From JBMDXB01 sp048594975 (lineage in GTDB: Bacteria > Acidobacteriota > Vicinamibacteria > Vicinamibacterales > 2-12-FULL-66-21), in the NCBI GenBank assembly GCA_048594975.1, contig JBMDXQ010000135.1, positions 1 to 64,000 of the forward strand: 64,000 nucleotides of DNA. Direction: 5' to 3'. The translations under genes were made by a program, and so were the position numbers. The first letter of the stretch is position 1, and the number at the start of each line of letters is the position of its first letter. The notes below the pieces were generated by a model. That model made no database searches. It saw nothing but the letters and a program-made list of their open reading frames with translations, and was not told the origin of the DNA. Shown piece after piece: positions 39,653 through 47,531 of this stretch.

Positions 39653-41374
39653 GTGACGCTCACCAGCCGACGCGCGGCGTGGATACTCACCGGGATCACG
39701 GCGCTCGGCGGCTTCCTCCGCTTCTACAATCTCGCGTGGGGTGCGCCCTACTACCACTTCCACATCGACGAGCACTTCGTGCTCGGCCCGGCCGATTCGA
39801 TGCACCGCAGCATGCGCGACGCCGTGATGTGGCCGAAGTTCTTCATGTACTCGCCGCTGTTGATGTACCTGGTGAAGATCGCCCGCACGGTGTTCGAAGC
39901 GGTCGGACATCCGCTGGATCTCTCCGTTCCGCGAGATGCCCTGATCTACACCGTGCTCGGCCGATCGATCTCGGCGGCATTCGGAACGGCGACGATCCCG
40001 GTGCTGTACTTCATCGCCCGGCGTCTCGCCGGCCGGCTGGCCGGCCTGCTCGCGGCCACGCTGCTGGCGTGCTCCGTGATTCACCTGCGCGACTCGCACT
40101 TCGCCACCACCGACGTGAGCCTCACGCTGGCGTGCGCGGTCGCGTTGCTCGCAGCGATCCGGATCGTGGAGCGCGGCGACCTGGGGTCGCTCGTCGGCGC
40201 CGGCGCCGCCTGCGGCGCCGCCGTGCTGTTCAAGTATTCGGGAGCATTCGTGCTGGGGGTGATTGGCCTCGCGTATCTGCTCGCGCCCGGGCGTCCCCCC
40301 GCCCTCCGACCCCTTGCGGCCTGGGCACGATGGGCGGTCCGCGGAACCACCCCGATTGTCGTGGGCGCGGTCACGTTCTCGCTCCTGGATCCTCTGATGT
40401 TCCAGTACTGGGACAAGTTCCAGGCCGACGTGAAGTCGTGGGTGGTCGACCCGCTCTCGGGTGCGACGAAGCCGATCTGGACGGCGCAGTTCGCTGATGT
40501 CGGTTCCCCGCCGCTGTACTGGTTCACCAACCTTCTCTGGTGGGGCGTCGGACCGGCGCTGGAAATTGCCGGGCTCGCGGGCATTGTCTGGTTGCTGGCG
40601 CGGCGCGATCGCAGGTCGTTCGTCGCGGGCAGCTTTGCGATTCTGTATTACCTCGCGGCCGCCATGAACAACCGCGCGCCGTTCATCCGCTACGTCCTGC
40701 CGCTCTGTCCGGCGCTCGCGGTGGCAGCGGCCGTGCTGGGTACGGACTGGATCCGGAGTCGATGGCGGCCGGCGCTCGCCCGGACGATGACGGCACTCGT
40801 TGTCGGCGTCACAGCCCTGTATGCCGCCGCGTACATGAACGTCTTCCACGCGCCGGACGCCCGGCTGGCCGCGTCGAGATGGCTCGTCCAGCGGGTGCCG
40901 CAGGGCTCGACGATCCTCGTCGAACCGTCACACAACACTCCGCCGATGGGCTCGTACTTCACCTCCCCCGATTTCTACCGCGACTACGTGCTCTGGGGAG
41001 ATCACAACGGCCACCGCGAACGCCACGACTACTATCACCTGTTCACGCTCGACACCTACCGGTTCCTGTACAACCCGGGTGTCAGTGACCAGACGCGCAG
41101 CGACTACATCGCGTCGCGTCTCCGGCTCGCGGATTACCTGGTGATCGACGACACCTTCCTGCAGTTCTACCGGCACCTGCCGGCGTCGACGCACCGCGTG
41201 GCGAAACAGTTTTACGTCGATTTGTTCGCTGGCCGCCTGGGGTTCAGGCTGATGAAGACCTTCAAGGTCTATCCGTCCCTGTTCGGCGTTCGCATCAACG
41301 ATGATGCCGCGGAGATGACGTTCCGGTTGTTCGACCACCCGCGGGTGTTCGTCTTCCAGCGGGTATCGTCGTGA
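39653..41374 (+). CDS. GT-C-type membrane glycosyltransferase (GT39/ArnT-like)
   Basis: 573 residues from the GTG at 39653. The first periplasmic loop has YNLAWGAPYYHFHIDEHFVL (acidic H-x-D-E motif), then FFMYSPLLMYLVKIA. About ten more helices follow, with conserved VLFKYSGAFVLGVIGLAYL and NNRAPFIRYVLPLCPALAV. The C-terminal soluble part has RLAASRWLVQRVPQGSTILV. It should transfer a sugar from a polyprenyl-phosphate donor at the outer face of the inner membrane. GTGA overlap with the SDR gene. Confidence 0.78.
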   Translation: MTLTSRRAAWILTGITALGGFLRFYNLAWGAPYYHFHIDEHFVLGPADSMHRSMRDAVMWPKFFMYSPLLMYLVKIARTVFEAVGHPLDLSVPRDALIYTVLGRSISAAFGTATIPVLYFIARRLAGRLAGLLAATLLACSVIHLRDSHFATTDVSLTLACAVALLAAIRIVERGDLGSLVGAGAACGAAVLFKYSGAFVLGVIGLAYLLAPGRPPALRPLAAWARWAVRGTTPIVVGAVTFSLLDPLMFQYWDKFQADVKSWVVDPLSGATKPIWTAQFADVGSPPLYWFTNLLWWGVGPALEIAGLAGIVWLLARRDRRSFVAGSFAILYYLAAAMNNRAPFIRYVLPLCPALAVAAAVLGTDWIRSRWRPALARTMTALVVGVTALYAAAYMNVFHAPDARLAASRWLVQRVPQGSTILVEPSHNTPPMGSYFTSPDFYRDYVLWGDHNGHRERHDYYHLFTLDTYRFLYNPGVSDQTRSDYIASRLRLADYLVIDDTFLQFYRHLPASTHRVAKQFYVDLFAGRLGFRLMKTFKVYPSLFGVRINDDAAEMTFRLFDHPRVFVFQRVSS

Positions 41375-42414
41375 CGTGCGTCGTGACGGGCGCCACCGGG
41401 TTCGTCGGCAGGCGCTTGATGCTGCAGTTGCTCGCGGCCCGCCCCGCGGGCGACATCCTCTGCCTGGTGAAGCCGTCGCGCAAGGCGCGGGAGGCGGCGG
41501 CGCTCGAGGCATTCCGCGCCGCGGGCGTACGGCTGATCGAAGCCGACCTGGCGCAGCCGGTGCCGCACCCACCGCCGGACGCGCCCATCGACGCCGTCTA
41601 TCATCTCGCCGCGAACATCGACACCGCGGCGACCGGTGCCCACCTGCACGTCAACGACCGCGGGACGGCACACCTGCTCGCGTGGCTGGGCGATCGGCTG
41701 CGCGGCGCTCGGATCATCTACAGCAGCTCCATCGCCGTGCACGACCGGCGCGGCACCAGCCGGGATCGGCCACTCGACGAGTCGAGTCCGTTTCACCCGA
41801 GAACGGAATACGGCGTCACCAAGCGGCGCGGCGAGCGAATCCTGCAGGCAGCGGCATCGACGCGGGGGTACACCTATACGATCCTGAGGCTGGCAACGGT
41901 GTACGGTCCCGATCCCAAGGCCGGAGGCCTGTTCGACGCGTTCGCGCAATACGCCGTCAAGCGCCGACTCACCGGACGCCTGGACTGGCCGGGGCGGACC
42001 AGCATCATCCATGCAGACGATGCCGCCACATTGATGATTGACCTGGCGCAGCGGCCCGAGGCGGCAAACGAGATCTACTGCGTCGCCAACCCGGAGGCCC
42101 CCACGGTCGCGGAACTGGCGGCGGAAATCGGCCGCGCGACCGGCCACCCCGTTGCGACGCTGCGCATTCCTGGCTGGATCTGGCGGGTCGTTCGCGCCGT
42201 CGCCTGTAACCCCGTCTTGTACGCGCTCACCCCACACCGAGCACGTCTGAGATTGTGGCGACTGAGCCTGATCGTCGACCACGGCTTCTGGTACGACACC
42301 TCGAAGCTGCAGCGTGTCTGGACGCGCGAACCCCGGCGGCTGTCCGAGGGACTCGCAGGAATGTTCGGCTCGACGCCGCAGCCGAACGTGGGGGAAGGGA
42401 GACGGAGCGCATGA
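41371..42414 (+). CDS. NAD-dependent epimerase/dehydratase (extended SDR)
   Basis: 347 residues, GTG start (TCVVTGATGFVGRRLMLQLL). Dinucleotide motif TGATGFVG; VYHLAANIDTAATG; IYSSSIAVHDRRG; catalytic Y-x3-K in EYGVTKRRGERIL; RLATVYGPDP. The C-terminal domain (FWYDTSKLQRVWTREPRRLS) is longer than in minimal sugar epimerases and resembles dihydroflavonol-reductase or 3-beta-HSD-like SDRs. Likely modifies a lipid-linked or nucleotide sugar with the two upstream glycosyltransferases. Confidence 0.82.
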   Translation: MTCVVTGATGFVGRRLMLQLLAARPAGDILCLVKPSRKAREAAALEAFRAAGVRLIEADLAQPVPHPPPDAPIDAVYHLAANIDTAATGAHLHVNDRGTAHLLAWLGDRLRGARIIYSSSIAVHDRRGTSRDRPLDESSPFHPRTEYGVTKRRGERILQAAASTRGYTYTILRLATVYGPDPKAGGLFDAFAQYAVKRRLTGRLDWPGRTSIIHADDAATLMIDLAQRPEAANEIYCVANPEAPTVAELAAEIGRATGHPVATLRIPGWIWRVVRAVACNPVLYALTPHRARLRLWRLSLIVDHGFWYDTSKLQRVWTREPRRLSEGLAGMFGSTPQPNVGEGRRSA

Positions 42415-42447
42415 CGGGCGGCTGCCGTGGGCAGCGACTGGCCCTCA

Positions 42448-42466
42448 ACGCCGGCCCGGCCGGCGT
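42448..42466. terminator. Perfect GC inverted repeat between convergent genes
   Basis: Nine-bp arms ACGCCGGCC/GGCCGGCGT around one base, reaching into the stop codon of the - strand regulator gene. Possible bidirectional terminator; no T-run. Confidence 0.4.
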
Positions 42467-42960
42467 CAGTGCCGCTGGCGCTTCTTCGATTCGAGCACGA
42501 TGATCGTACGCTCCTGCAGCGAGACGTCATGCGAACGCCGCGCCTCGCGGAGAATGTCGGCAATACCTTCGAGCGTTTGACGCTCGGCGTCGTCGAGCCC
42601 GGCGTCGAGCGCGTCGCGCACGGCCAGCTCGAGCCGGGGAATCGAATTCGGCACCTCGAGCGAGATGAGCGCACGCCCATTCCCCACCGGCACCAGCTGA
42701 ACGCCCGGCAGTTTCTTGAGCGCCCTCGCGGGGCTGACGACGATCACCGCGTGGTTACCGTACGTGGACAACTCCGCCGGCCGGACCGCACGCCGAGCCC
42801 TCGTCCGTTGTCGCTCCACGAGCATCACAATCGCGCGGCCGAGGTCCGAATCTACCGCCTTGAGCCGTGCGACGACATCCTCTGGCAGCGTCACGGTCAC
42901 GGGGTGTGAGGGCCTGCCGTACTTGTGCGGACGTCCGGGTCCGTGCCTGATGGCCTTCAT
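42466..42960 (-). CDS. Ribbon-helix-helix-like DNA-binding regulator
   Basis: 164 residues from the ATG at 42960. Basic N-terminus KAIRHGPGRPHKYGRP (AT-hook-like GRP) followed by a strand-helix-helix pattern HPVTVTLPEDVVARLKAVDS and DLGRAIVMLVE, as in RHH proteins that bind DNA as dimers. The middle, HAVIVVSPARALKKLPGVQL, and ERQTLEGIADILREARRSHD are compact alpha/beta and may dimerise or sense a ligand. It is divergent from the family B/A lipoprotein pair, with an AT-rich, repeat-bearing gap between, so it may control both sides. Confidence 0.6.
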   Translation of the reverse strand: MKAIRHGPGRPHKYGRPSHPVTVTLPEDVVARLKAVDSDLGRAIVMLVERQRTRARRAVRPAELSTYGNHAVIVVSPARALKKLPGVQLVPVGNGRALISLEVPNSIPRLELAVRDALDAGLDDAERQTLEGIADILREARRSHDVSLQERTIIVLESKKRQRH

Positions 42961-43001
42961 GGGTGGAAGACCCGATTGTAGCCGATGCGCGGCCGCGCCG
43001 A

Positions 43002-43060
43002 GGCATTTTCTCGGCCAGCCATTTTTCTCGACAAAAATACTGCGTCGGCATTTTTTGCGT
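43002..43060. promoter_or_regulatory. Three CATTTT-type direct repeats, candidate operator
   Basis: GGCATTTTCTCGG (43002-), GCCATTTTTCTCGA (43018-) and GGCATTTTTTGCGT (43047-) are spaced 16 and 29 bp apart. The last one touches the -35 of the lipoprotein promoter. This is one of the few AT-rich stretches in the window. Candidate sites for the divergently encoded RHH-like regulator. Confidence 0.4.
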
Positions 43061-43089
43061 TGAAAACGCTCGGGGGCTCTGGCTATACT
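43060..43089 (+). promoter_or_regulatory. Sigma70-like promoter of the family B/A lipoprotein pair
   Basis: TTGAAA, 18 nt, TATACT. The start site should fall near 43096, which leaves room for the GAGGAG at 43110-43115 and argues against the TTG at 43101 as start codon. Confidence 0.65.
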
Positions 43090-43124
43090 GCCCGTGTCCA
43101 TTGCCTACAGAGGAGCCGTTCATC

Positions 43125-44222
43125 CTGAAACCACGTCTTCCGTCTGTCCTCTTGAGCCTGCTCGTCGCCGCAGCCTGCGGCAGCAAGTCGCCGACCTCGC
43201 CGACCTCCGCCAACGCTCCATCACCGGTCTCGCCGAGCGACGGCGCCGCGGTCGAGACCTTCCGCCCGACAGTTGCCGTCACGAACATGACGGCCAGTCA
43301 AGCCGGGGCGAACACCTACGAGTTCCAGATCTCCGAGAACAGCGAGTTCTCGGCCATCGTCGCGCGCGCTGCCGGGATCGCGGAAGGAAGCGGCGGAACC
43401 ACGTCGTTCACGCCCGGTTTCGACCTGCAGACCACGACCCGCTTCTACTGGCGCGCCCGGGTCACGACCGGTTCGACGACTTCCGGGTGGTCGACCCCGC
43501 GGAGCTTCACCACCCCGATTGCCGGTTACAACCGTGACGGGGAGCTGTACGACCCGCTCGTCTACGGCGCCACTGTGGGCGAGGCGGTCGGCTCGACGAC
43601 GTTCGTTCCTGGCAAGGGCATCCGCCTGAACGACGGCAACTCATATGTCAGGTACCAGCTGCGGCAGCCCTTGAGCGGTGGCGAGTTCTCGATGGAGGTC
43701 GAGGGCTTGTACCCAAACGGCCCCGGCGAGAAACTGAAAGTCTTCTCGATGAGCGACGGCACGGGCAACGTCTATCGGAGCAACTACCTGCTCGTCGCGC
43801 AGTACCGGGGCGCCAACGGGAACCCGGCAAACTGCATCGCGTTCAAAGCGCTGTTGGGCGACCCGTTCTTCAAGCTCGAGCCGGATTTCGGCGAGCGCGA
43901 CGCCGCAGTCATGTCGCTGGATCCCGGCCGCGGCTACTTCTGGAAGGGGACCTGGGGCAACTACTTCCACCTGGTGATCCAGGACGGAATCAACGGTCGC
44001 ACGCTCTACAACTTCGGCAAATCCGTCACCGACGTCGAAGGCGTCAGCTCTCCCTCCGCGGCCACCTACAACCCGAACCCGCATTTCGCCTACCTCGGTG
44101 CCAACAACGGGCCGTTCGGCGAAGAGCACGGCTCGTGGCCCGGCGCCGTTTATCGTAACGTCTGGATCAGCAACCGGCCGCGTCCAGCCTCACTTGGTAC
44201 CGCGCTGCTGCCCCCACACTAG
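43125..44222 (+). CDS. Family B lipoprotein: Fn3-like module plus LamG-like domain, apparent CTG start
   Basis: 365 residues if started at CTG 43125, 9 nt after AGGAG; then the N-terminus LKPRLPSVLLSLLVAAACGS is an ordinary lipoprotein signal with Cys18. The frame is open upstream with only TTG 43101 as an alternative. One Fn3-like module (APSPVSPSDGAAVETFRPTV, RFYWRARVTTG) is followed by the family B domain: YDPLVYGATVGEAVGSTTFV, then GEFSMEVEGLYPNG, YFHLVIQDGINGRTLYNFG and a terminal YRNVWISNRPRP. Probably an exported carbohydrate-binding protein. The family A gene starts 2 bp after its stop. Confidence 0.75.
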   Translation: MKPRLPSVLLSLLVAAACGSKSPTSPTSANAPSPVSPSDGAAVETFRPTVAVTNMTASQAGANTYEFQISENSEFSAIVARAAGIAEGSGGTTSFTPGFDLQTTTRFYWRARVTTGSTTSGWSTPRSFTTPIAGYNRDGELYDPLVYGATVGEAVGSTTFVPGKGIRLNDGNSYVRYQLRQPLSGGEFSMEVEGLYPNGPGEKLKVFSMSDGTGNVYRSNYLLVAQYRGANGNPANCIAFKALLGDPFFKLEPDFGERDAAVMSLDPGRGYFWKGTWGNYFHLVIQDGINGRTLYNFGKSVTDVEGVSSPSAATYNPNPHFAYLGANNGPFGEEHGSWPGAVYRNVWISNRPRPASLGTALLPPH

Positions 44223-44224
44223 TC

Positions 44225-45007
44225 ATGCAGAAACGCGTCTTCGTCGCTGCTGCCGCCGCGGCACTCGCCGCCATCTCGCTGGCCTGCGGGTCGTCTCCGG
44301 CGGCGCCGGCCCCGGCCACCGCTGCAAACCCAGTCCCGAGGTTCACCGCGCCGTCGGTGCAGTCGCCGGCCAACGAAGAGGTCGCGGCGACCCTCACACC
44401 GACGCTCGTGGCGGGCGCTGCCACCGTGGATCTGGCCGGCTATCAGCTCCAGTATCGGTTTCACCTGTTCAACGGCGCGGGTACGCTGGTTTCCGACTCC
44501 GGACTCGTCGGCGAGCCGGCGTGGACCCACGCGTCCGCGCTGACGCCGAATGCTCGCTACACGTGGAAGGTCCGCGCCGAATCGCAGGGCTGGGGCGGTC
44601 CGTGGTCGAACGAGGCGGCGTTTCGCACCCCGGATTCGCCGCCGGCCTATGCCGGGCCCGTTGGCAACTGGCAGGCCTGTGCCGGACTCAGCGAGGGTGA
44701 TCTCGTCGCGTGCGTCTGGAACACGATCAGGCCCACGAACTCGGTCGGCGACTTCGAGGTCGTCAAGCGCGTGGCCTGGCTCGCGCGAGGCGAGGGTGCC
44801 GGTCTGCTCATCAAGACGAGCGGCGAGAACGTCGTCTTGTGGCAGGGCTACAGTTTCTCGGCGACGCGTGTCTGCTATCCCGACGGCCACATCTACAAGA
44901 TCATCAGCGACGCCGGACCCGGCGGCACCAACGCGCCGATGTGGATGGACAACGATTTCGTCGACCGGGCGTTGTACGTGCCGCCGATCGACCCGAGCAA
45001 GCCGTAG
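44225..45007 (+). CDS. Family A lipoprotein: Fn3-like module plus conserved Cys-containing domain
   Basis: 260 residues with lipobox SLAC (Cys21). One Fn3-like module (APSVQSPANEEVAATLTPTL, YTWKVRAESQGWGGPWSN) is nearly the same as in the family B protein at 23694-24755. The C-terminal domain has NWQAC, DLVACVWN, DFEVVKRVAWLARG, GAGLLIKTSGENVVLW, TRVCYPDGHIYK, NDFVDRALYVPPIDP, clearly homologous to 21411-22562. Function unknown. Its TAG stop is the end of the second palindromic element. Confidence 0.8.
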   Translation: MQKRVFVAAAAAALAAISLACGSSPAAPAPATAANPVPRFTAPSVQSPANEEVAATLTPTLVAGAATVDLAGYQLQYRFHLFNGAGTLVSDSGLVGEPAWTHASALTPNARYTWKVRAESQGWGGPWSNEAAFRTPDSPPAYAGPVGNWQACAGLSEGDLVACVWNTIRPTNSVGDFEVVKRVAWLARGEGAGLLIKTSGENVVLWQGYSFSATRVCYPDGHIYKIISDAGPGGTNAPMWMDNDFVDRALYVPPIDPSKP

Positions 45008-45168
45008 CGCCCCGTGGTGAAACGCCAGGGTGCATTCGGCCGGCGATGCATCCCCGTGGGCGGCGTTGCTCTTCCTTCATATATTCCCGGTATTCTCAGT
45101 CGTCGCGCCTTTCCCACGGGGCGCCTCGCCGGCCTCGGTGCGACGCTGGCGTTCCACACGGGCCGCTA
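45005..45168. repeat. 164-bp palindromic repeat element, copy 2 (opposite orientation to copy 1)
   Basis: The imperfect arms at both ends share TAGCG(C/G)CCCGTG, CGCCAG and GGCCGG. Read on the - strand, the core aligns with copy 1 through GAGGCGCCC, AAGGCGCGA, ATACCGGGA, GAGCAA and GGATGCATCG. The end triplet TAG is the stop codon of the family A gene. Length differs from copy 1 by one base. No open frame inside. Confidence 0.8.
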
Positions 45169-45178
45169 TGTGACCGCG

Positions 45179-46378
45179 CTATCCCCCTGATCGCGCTTCC
45201 ACGACCTCGACGCCGCCGGCTCGTGTCGACTCGCCAGCAGTCCAGCTCTCGGACCATTGCAGGGCGTTCGCGCCGGCGGGCCGGACGACCAGCACCCACG
45301 CCCGCCCGGCATCGTGCCGCTCGAAGACCGCCAGCGCGGCCCGCCGATCGAAGGACCTCACGGCCGCCCCTGCCTCGCCCGCCTGCCGGACAACCCCGCG
45401 GTGTTCGATGCCATCCGGAAGCAGACGCCAGGCATCCGCCCAGGCCTCGAAGCATTCCAGCTCGCGGCCCGACGGAATACGGGCGTTCAGCCCGCCCTCG
45501 TAATGGAACGTCGCGCCCAGGCCGATCATCCTCGACACGAGCGCGCTCGCGCGAAACCGATCGGGATTGTCGTCTCGGCGGCCGGGATCCGTCTGCTCGC
45601 CCGCCCCGATCGGCTCGTCGTTGACGACCGGCTTGTTCCATTTCCGCAGGAGCTCGCGGCCGGCCGCCAGCGCCGCGACGTGGTCCCAGCCGCGATCGCC
45701 GCCGTCGCGGGGGAAATGAAACGTCGCGTAGTCGCCTCCGGCGAATCGCTCGTCGCCCTCGGCGGATCCGAGCGCGACCGGCACGGCTTCCGGGACGAGA
45801 CCCGCCAGCTTGGCGAGCTGGGACGTGTCGTCGACACGCTCCGCCTGCGTGTGATGCCCCGGCTCGTTCGCCAGCTCGACGAGCGCGTTCGGGTGACGCC
45901 CGGCGATCGCGCCCACCTCGCGGACGTGCTCGTCGATGTCGACGGGAATGGCTCCCGTGTCGGCTAGGGCCACGATCTCGACGTACAAGCCGCGATCCGC
46001 GGCCATCGTCAGCAGTCGCGGCAGCGCCGCGCGGCCGTGCTCTGGCTCCAGCGCAAACAGGTTCTCCGCCATCGTCAGGACGCGAACGATGGTCAGGCCT
46101 CGGGCGGCGCACCAGTCCAGGTATGCCTCGACCTCATCCGCGCGTCCGCGTGCGAGCATCTGGACGAGGCGGAAGGCCGTGATGCCACGCCAGTGAAACG
46201 GCCTGCCGTCCGGGTAGGTGAAGCGTGTGCCGCTGATGCGCAGGTGCCCGGCCGGCACGGGCTGCGTCCCGCCCTCGCCACGCTCGTTTCCATGCAGCGC
46301 GGACGATGTCGCAGCCCCGGCGGTGCCGGCTGCGAGGAGCGCGACGACTGCCGCCGCATCGCGGATTCGGAAGAGCAC
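45179..46378 (-). CDS. Secreted glycoside-hydrolase-like TIM-barrel protein (GH5-like)
   Basis: 399 residues from the GTG at 46378 (signal LFRIRDAAAVVALLAAGTAG, cleavage near GAA). RISGTRFTYPDGRPFHWRGI is the classic start of GH5-type barrels; LVELANEPGHHTQ carries the N-E-P acid/base motif; FHFPRDGG, KPVVNDEPIGAGEQ and ATFHYEGGLNARI lie where later barrel strands and the nucleophile region should be. A small beta domain closes the protein. Likely a periplasmic or extracellular glycan hydrolase acting on the locus product or on imported polysaccharide. Confidence 0.7.
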   Translation of the reverse strand: MLFRIRDAAAVVALLAAGTAGAATSSALHGNERGEGGTQPVPAGHLRISGTRFTYPDGRPFHWRGITAFRLVQMLARGRADEVEAYLDWCAARGLTIVRVLTMAENLFALEPEHGRAALPRLLTMAADRGLYVEIVALADTGAIPVDIDEHVREVGAIAGRHPNALVELANEPGHHTQAERVDDTSQLAKLAGLVPEAVPVALGSAEGDERFAGGDYATFHFPRDGGDRGWDHVAALAAGRELLRKWNKPVVNDEPIGAGEQTDPGRRDDNPDRFRASALVSRMIGLGATFHYEGGLNARIPSGRELECFEAWADAWRLLPDGIEHRGVVRQAGEAGAAVRSFDRRAALAVFERHDAGRAWVLVVRPAGANALQWSESWTAGESTRAGGVEVVEARSGG

Positions 46379-46412
46379 GTTTTTGTACGGAGCGGTAATG
46401 AAGGTTCCCGGA

Positions 46413-47531
46413 CTATTTCGACGAGTAGAAGGCGTGCCCGGCCGTGCCCGCATAGCGACTCGAGCAGAGCCACCAGCGCGAGTCGGCATTGGCGTAGACG
46501 CCCGTGAGGTGATCGATGCCGCGCGTCAGCTCGGTGCGGCCGGTCTTCCTGTCGGTCGAGTTCCACTGCACGGGCACGTCGATACACGCGTCGCCGGGCA
46601 ATGGCCCGTAACAGGTTCCGCCGAAATTCACCTGTACCGACGCGCCACCGATCTCGTAGCTGAGCATCTGGTAATTCGTGTAGTGCGCGATGACCTGGTC
46701 GCGCTCGTCGTTGACCTCGCCCGGTACCGGACAGGCGGAAGCCTTGAAGTCGCGCATGATGTCGTTCACGTCCCCGTTCGTCTGCGGATTCGAGAACTCG
46801 TCGAGGAAGCGACGGGCCATGATGCCGAGCTCGCGCGCGGAATCGTGAAGCCTCACGATGCGCGTCGCGGTCGCGTCCTGCTGGAAGATGCCGCCCGCCC
46901 CGTACCGCTCTACTACCCGCAGCGTGATCGTCACTTGCACCGGAGTGGTCTCGACCGTTGCGGGAGCCTGCCACGCGGTGGTGCGGCCGGTCCCGCTGAT
47001 CGCCCCCATCGTCGCGCTCCACTGGTACTCGAGGTGATCGGCCGCCGTCTCCGGGTCGGTCACCGTCGCCGACACGGCGAGGCTTTCGTTGAGGTCGGCG
47101 AAGTTCGCCGGCTCGCGCGGTTTGCTCCCCTGCGCCGTGATGGACGCGATTGTCGGTGCGACGTTCGGCGGCGGCGTCTGATAGGAGAACCCTCCCGGAA
47201 GCGAAGCGCTGCGGCCGGCCACCGAGACCACGACGTCCACCGCGCCGGCGGCGGCGCCCGCCGGCGTCCTCGCCGTCAGCGCCTCGTTGCTCTGCACCGC
47301 CACGTCGGTGGCCGGCCGCCCGCCGAGCGTGACCGTCGCGCCGGCGGCAAAGCGCAGGCCGCGGATCGTGACCTCCGTACCGCCCGCCGTGTTGCCCCCG
47401 TTGGGCGAGATGGAATAGACCGCCGGGCCCTCCGCTACGGGCGGCGGCGCAACCGGCGAACCGCCGCCGCAGGCGATCGCCGAGATACTGACGCAGGCAG
47501 CAGCGGCCAGGCGAAAGACGCGACCGACCAT
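46413..47531 (-). CDS. Lipoprotein with IPT/TIG domain
   Basis: 372 residues. The lipobox is SAIAC (Cys21), then GGGSPVAPPP. Residues ~38-118 form an IPT/TIG immunoglobulin-like domain (VYSISPNGGNTAGGTEVTIR, GATVTLGGRPATDVAV). An Ig/PKD-like stretch (LEYQWSATMGAISGTGRTTA) and a C-terminal globular part with several Cys (ASACPVPGEV, GGTCYGPLPGDACIDVPVQW, RWWLCSSRYAG) follow. The Cys-rich end is unrecognised. Its ATG shares one base with the stop of the GT2 gene upstream (TGATG), and the GH5-like gene follows 34 bp later. Confidence 0.75.
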   Translation of the reverse strand: MVGRVFRLAAAACVSISAIACGGGSPVAPPPVAEGPAVYSISPNGGNTAGGTEVTIRGLRFAAGATVTLGGRPATDVAVQSNEALTARTPAGAAAGAVDVVVSVAGRSASLPGGFSYQTPPPNVAPTIASITAQGSKPREPANFADLNESLAVSATVTDPETAADHLEYQWSATMGAISGTGRTTAWQAPATVETTPVQVTITLRVVERYGAGGIFQQDATATRIVRLHDSARELGIMARRFLDEFSNPQTNGDVNDIMRDFKASACPVPGEVNDERDQVIAHYTNYQMLSYEIGGASVQVNFGGTCYGPLPGDACIDVPVQWNSTDRKTGRTELTRGIDHLTGVYANADSRWWLCSSRYAGTAGHAFYSSK

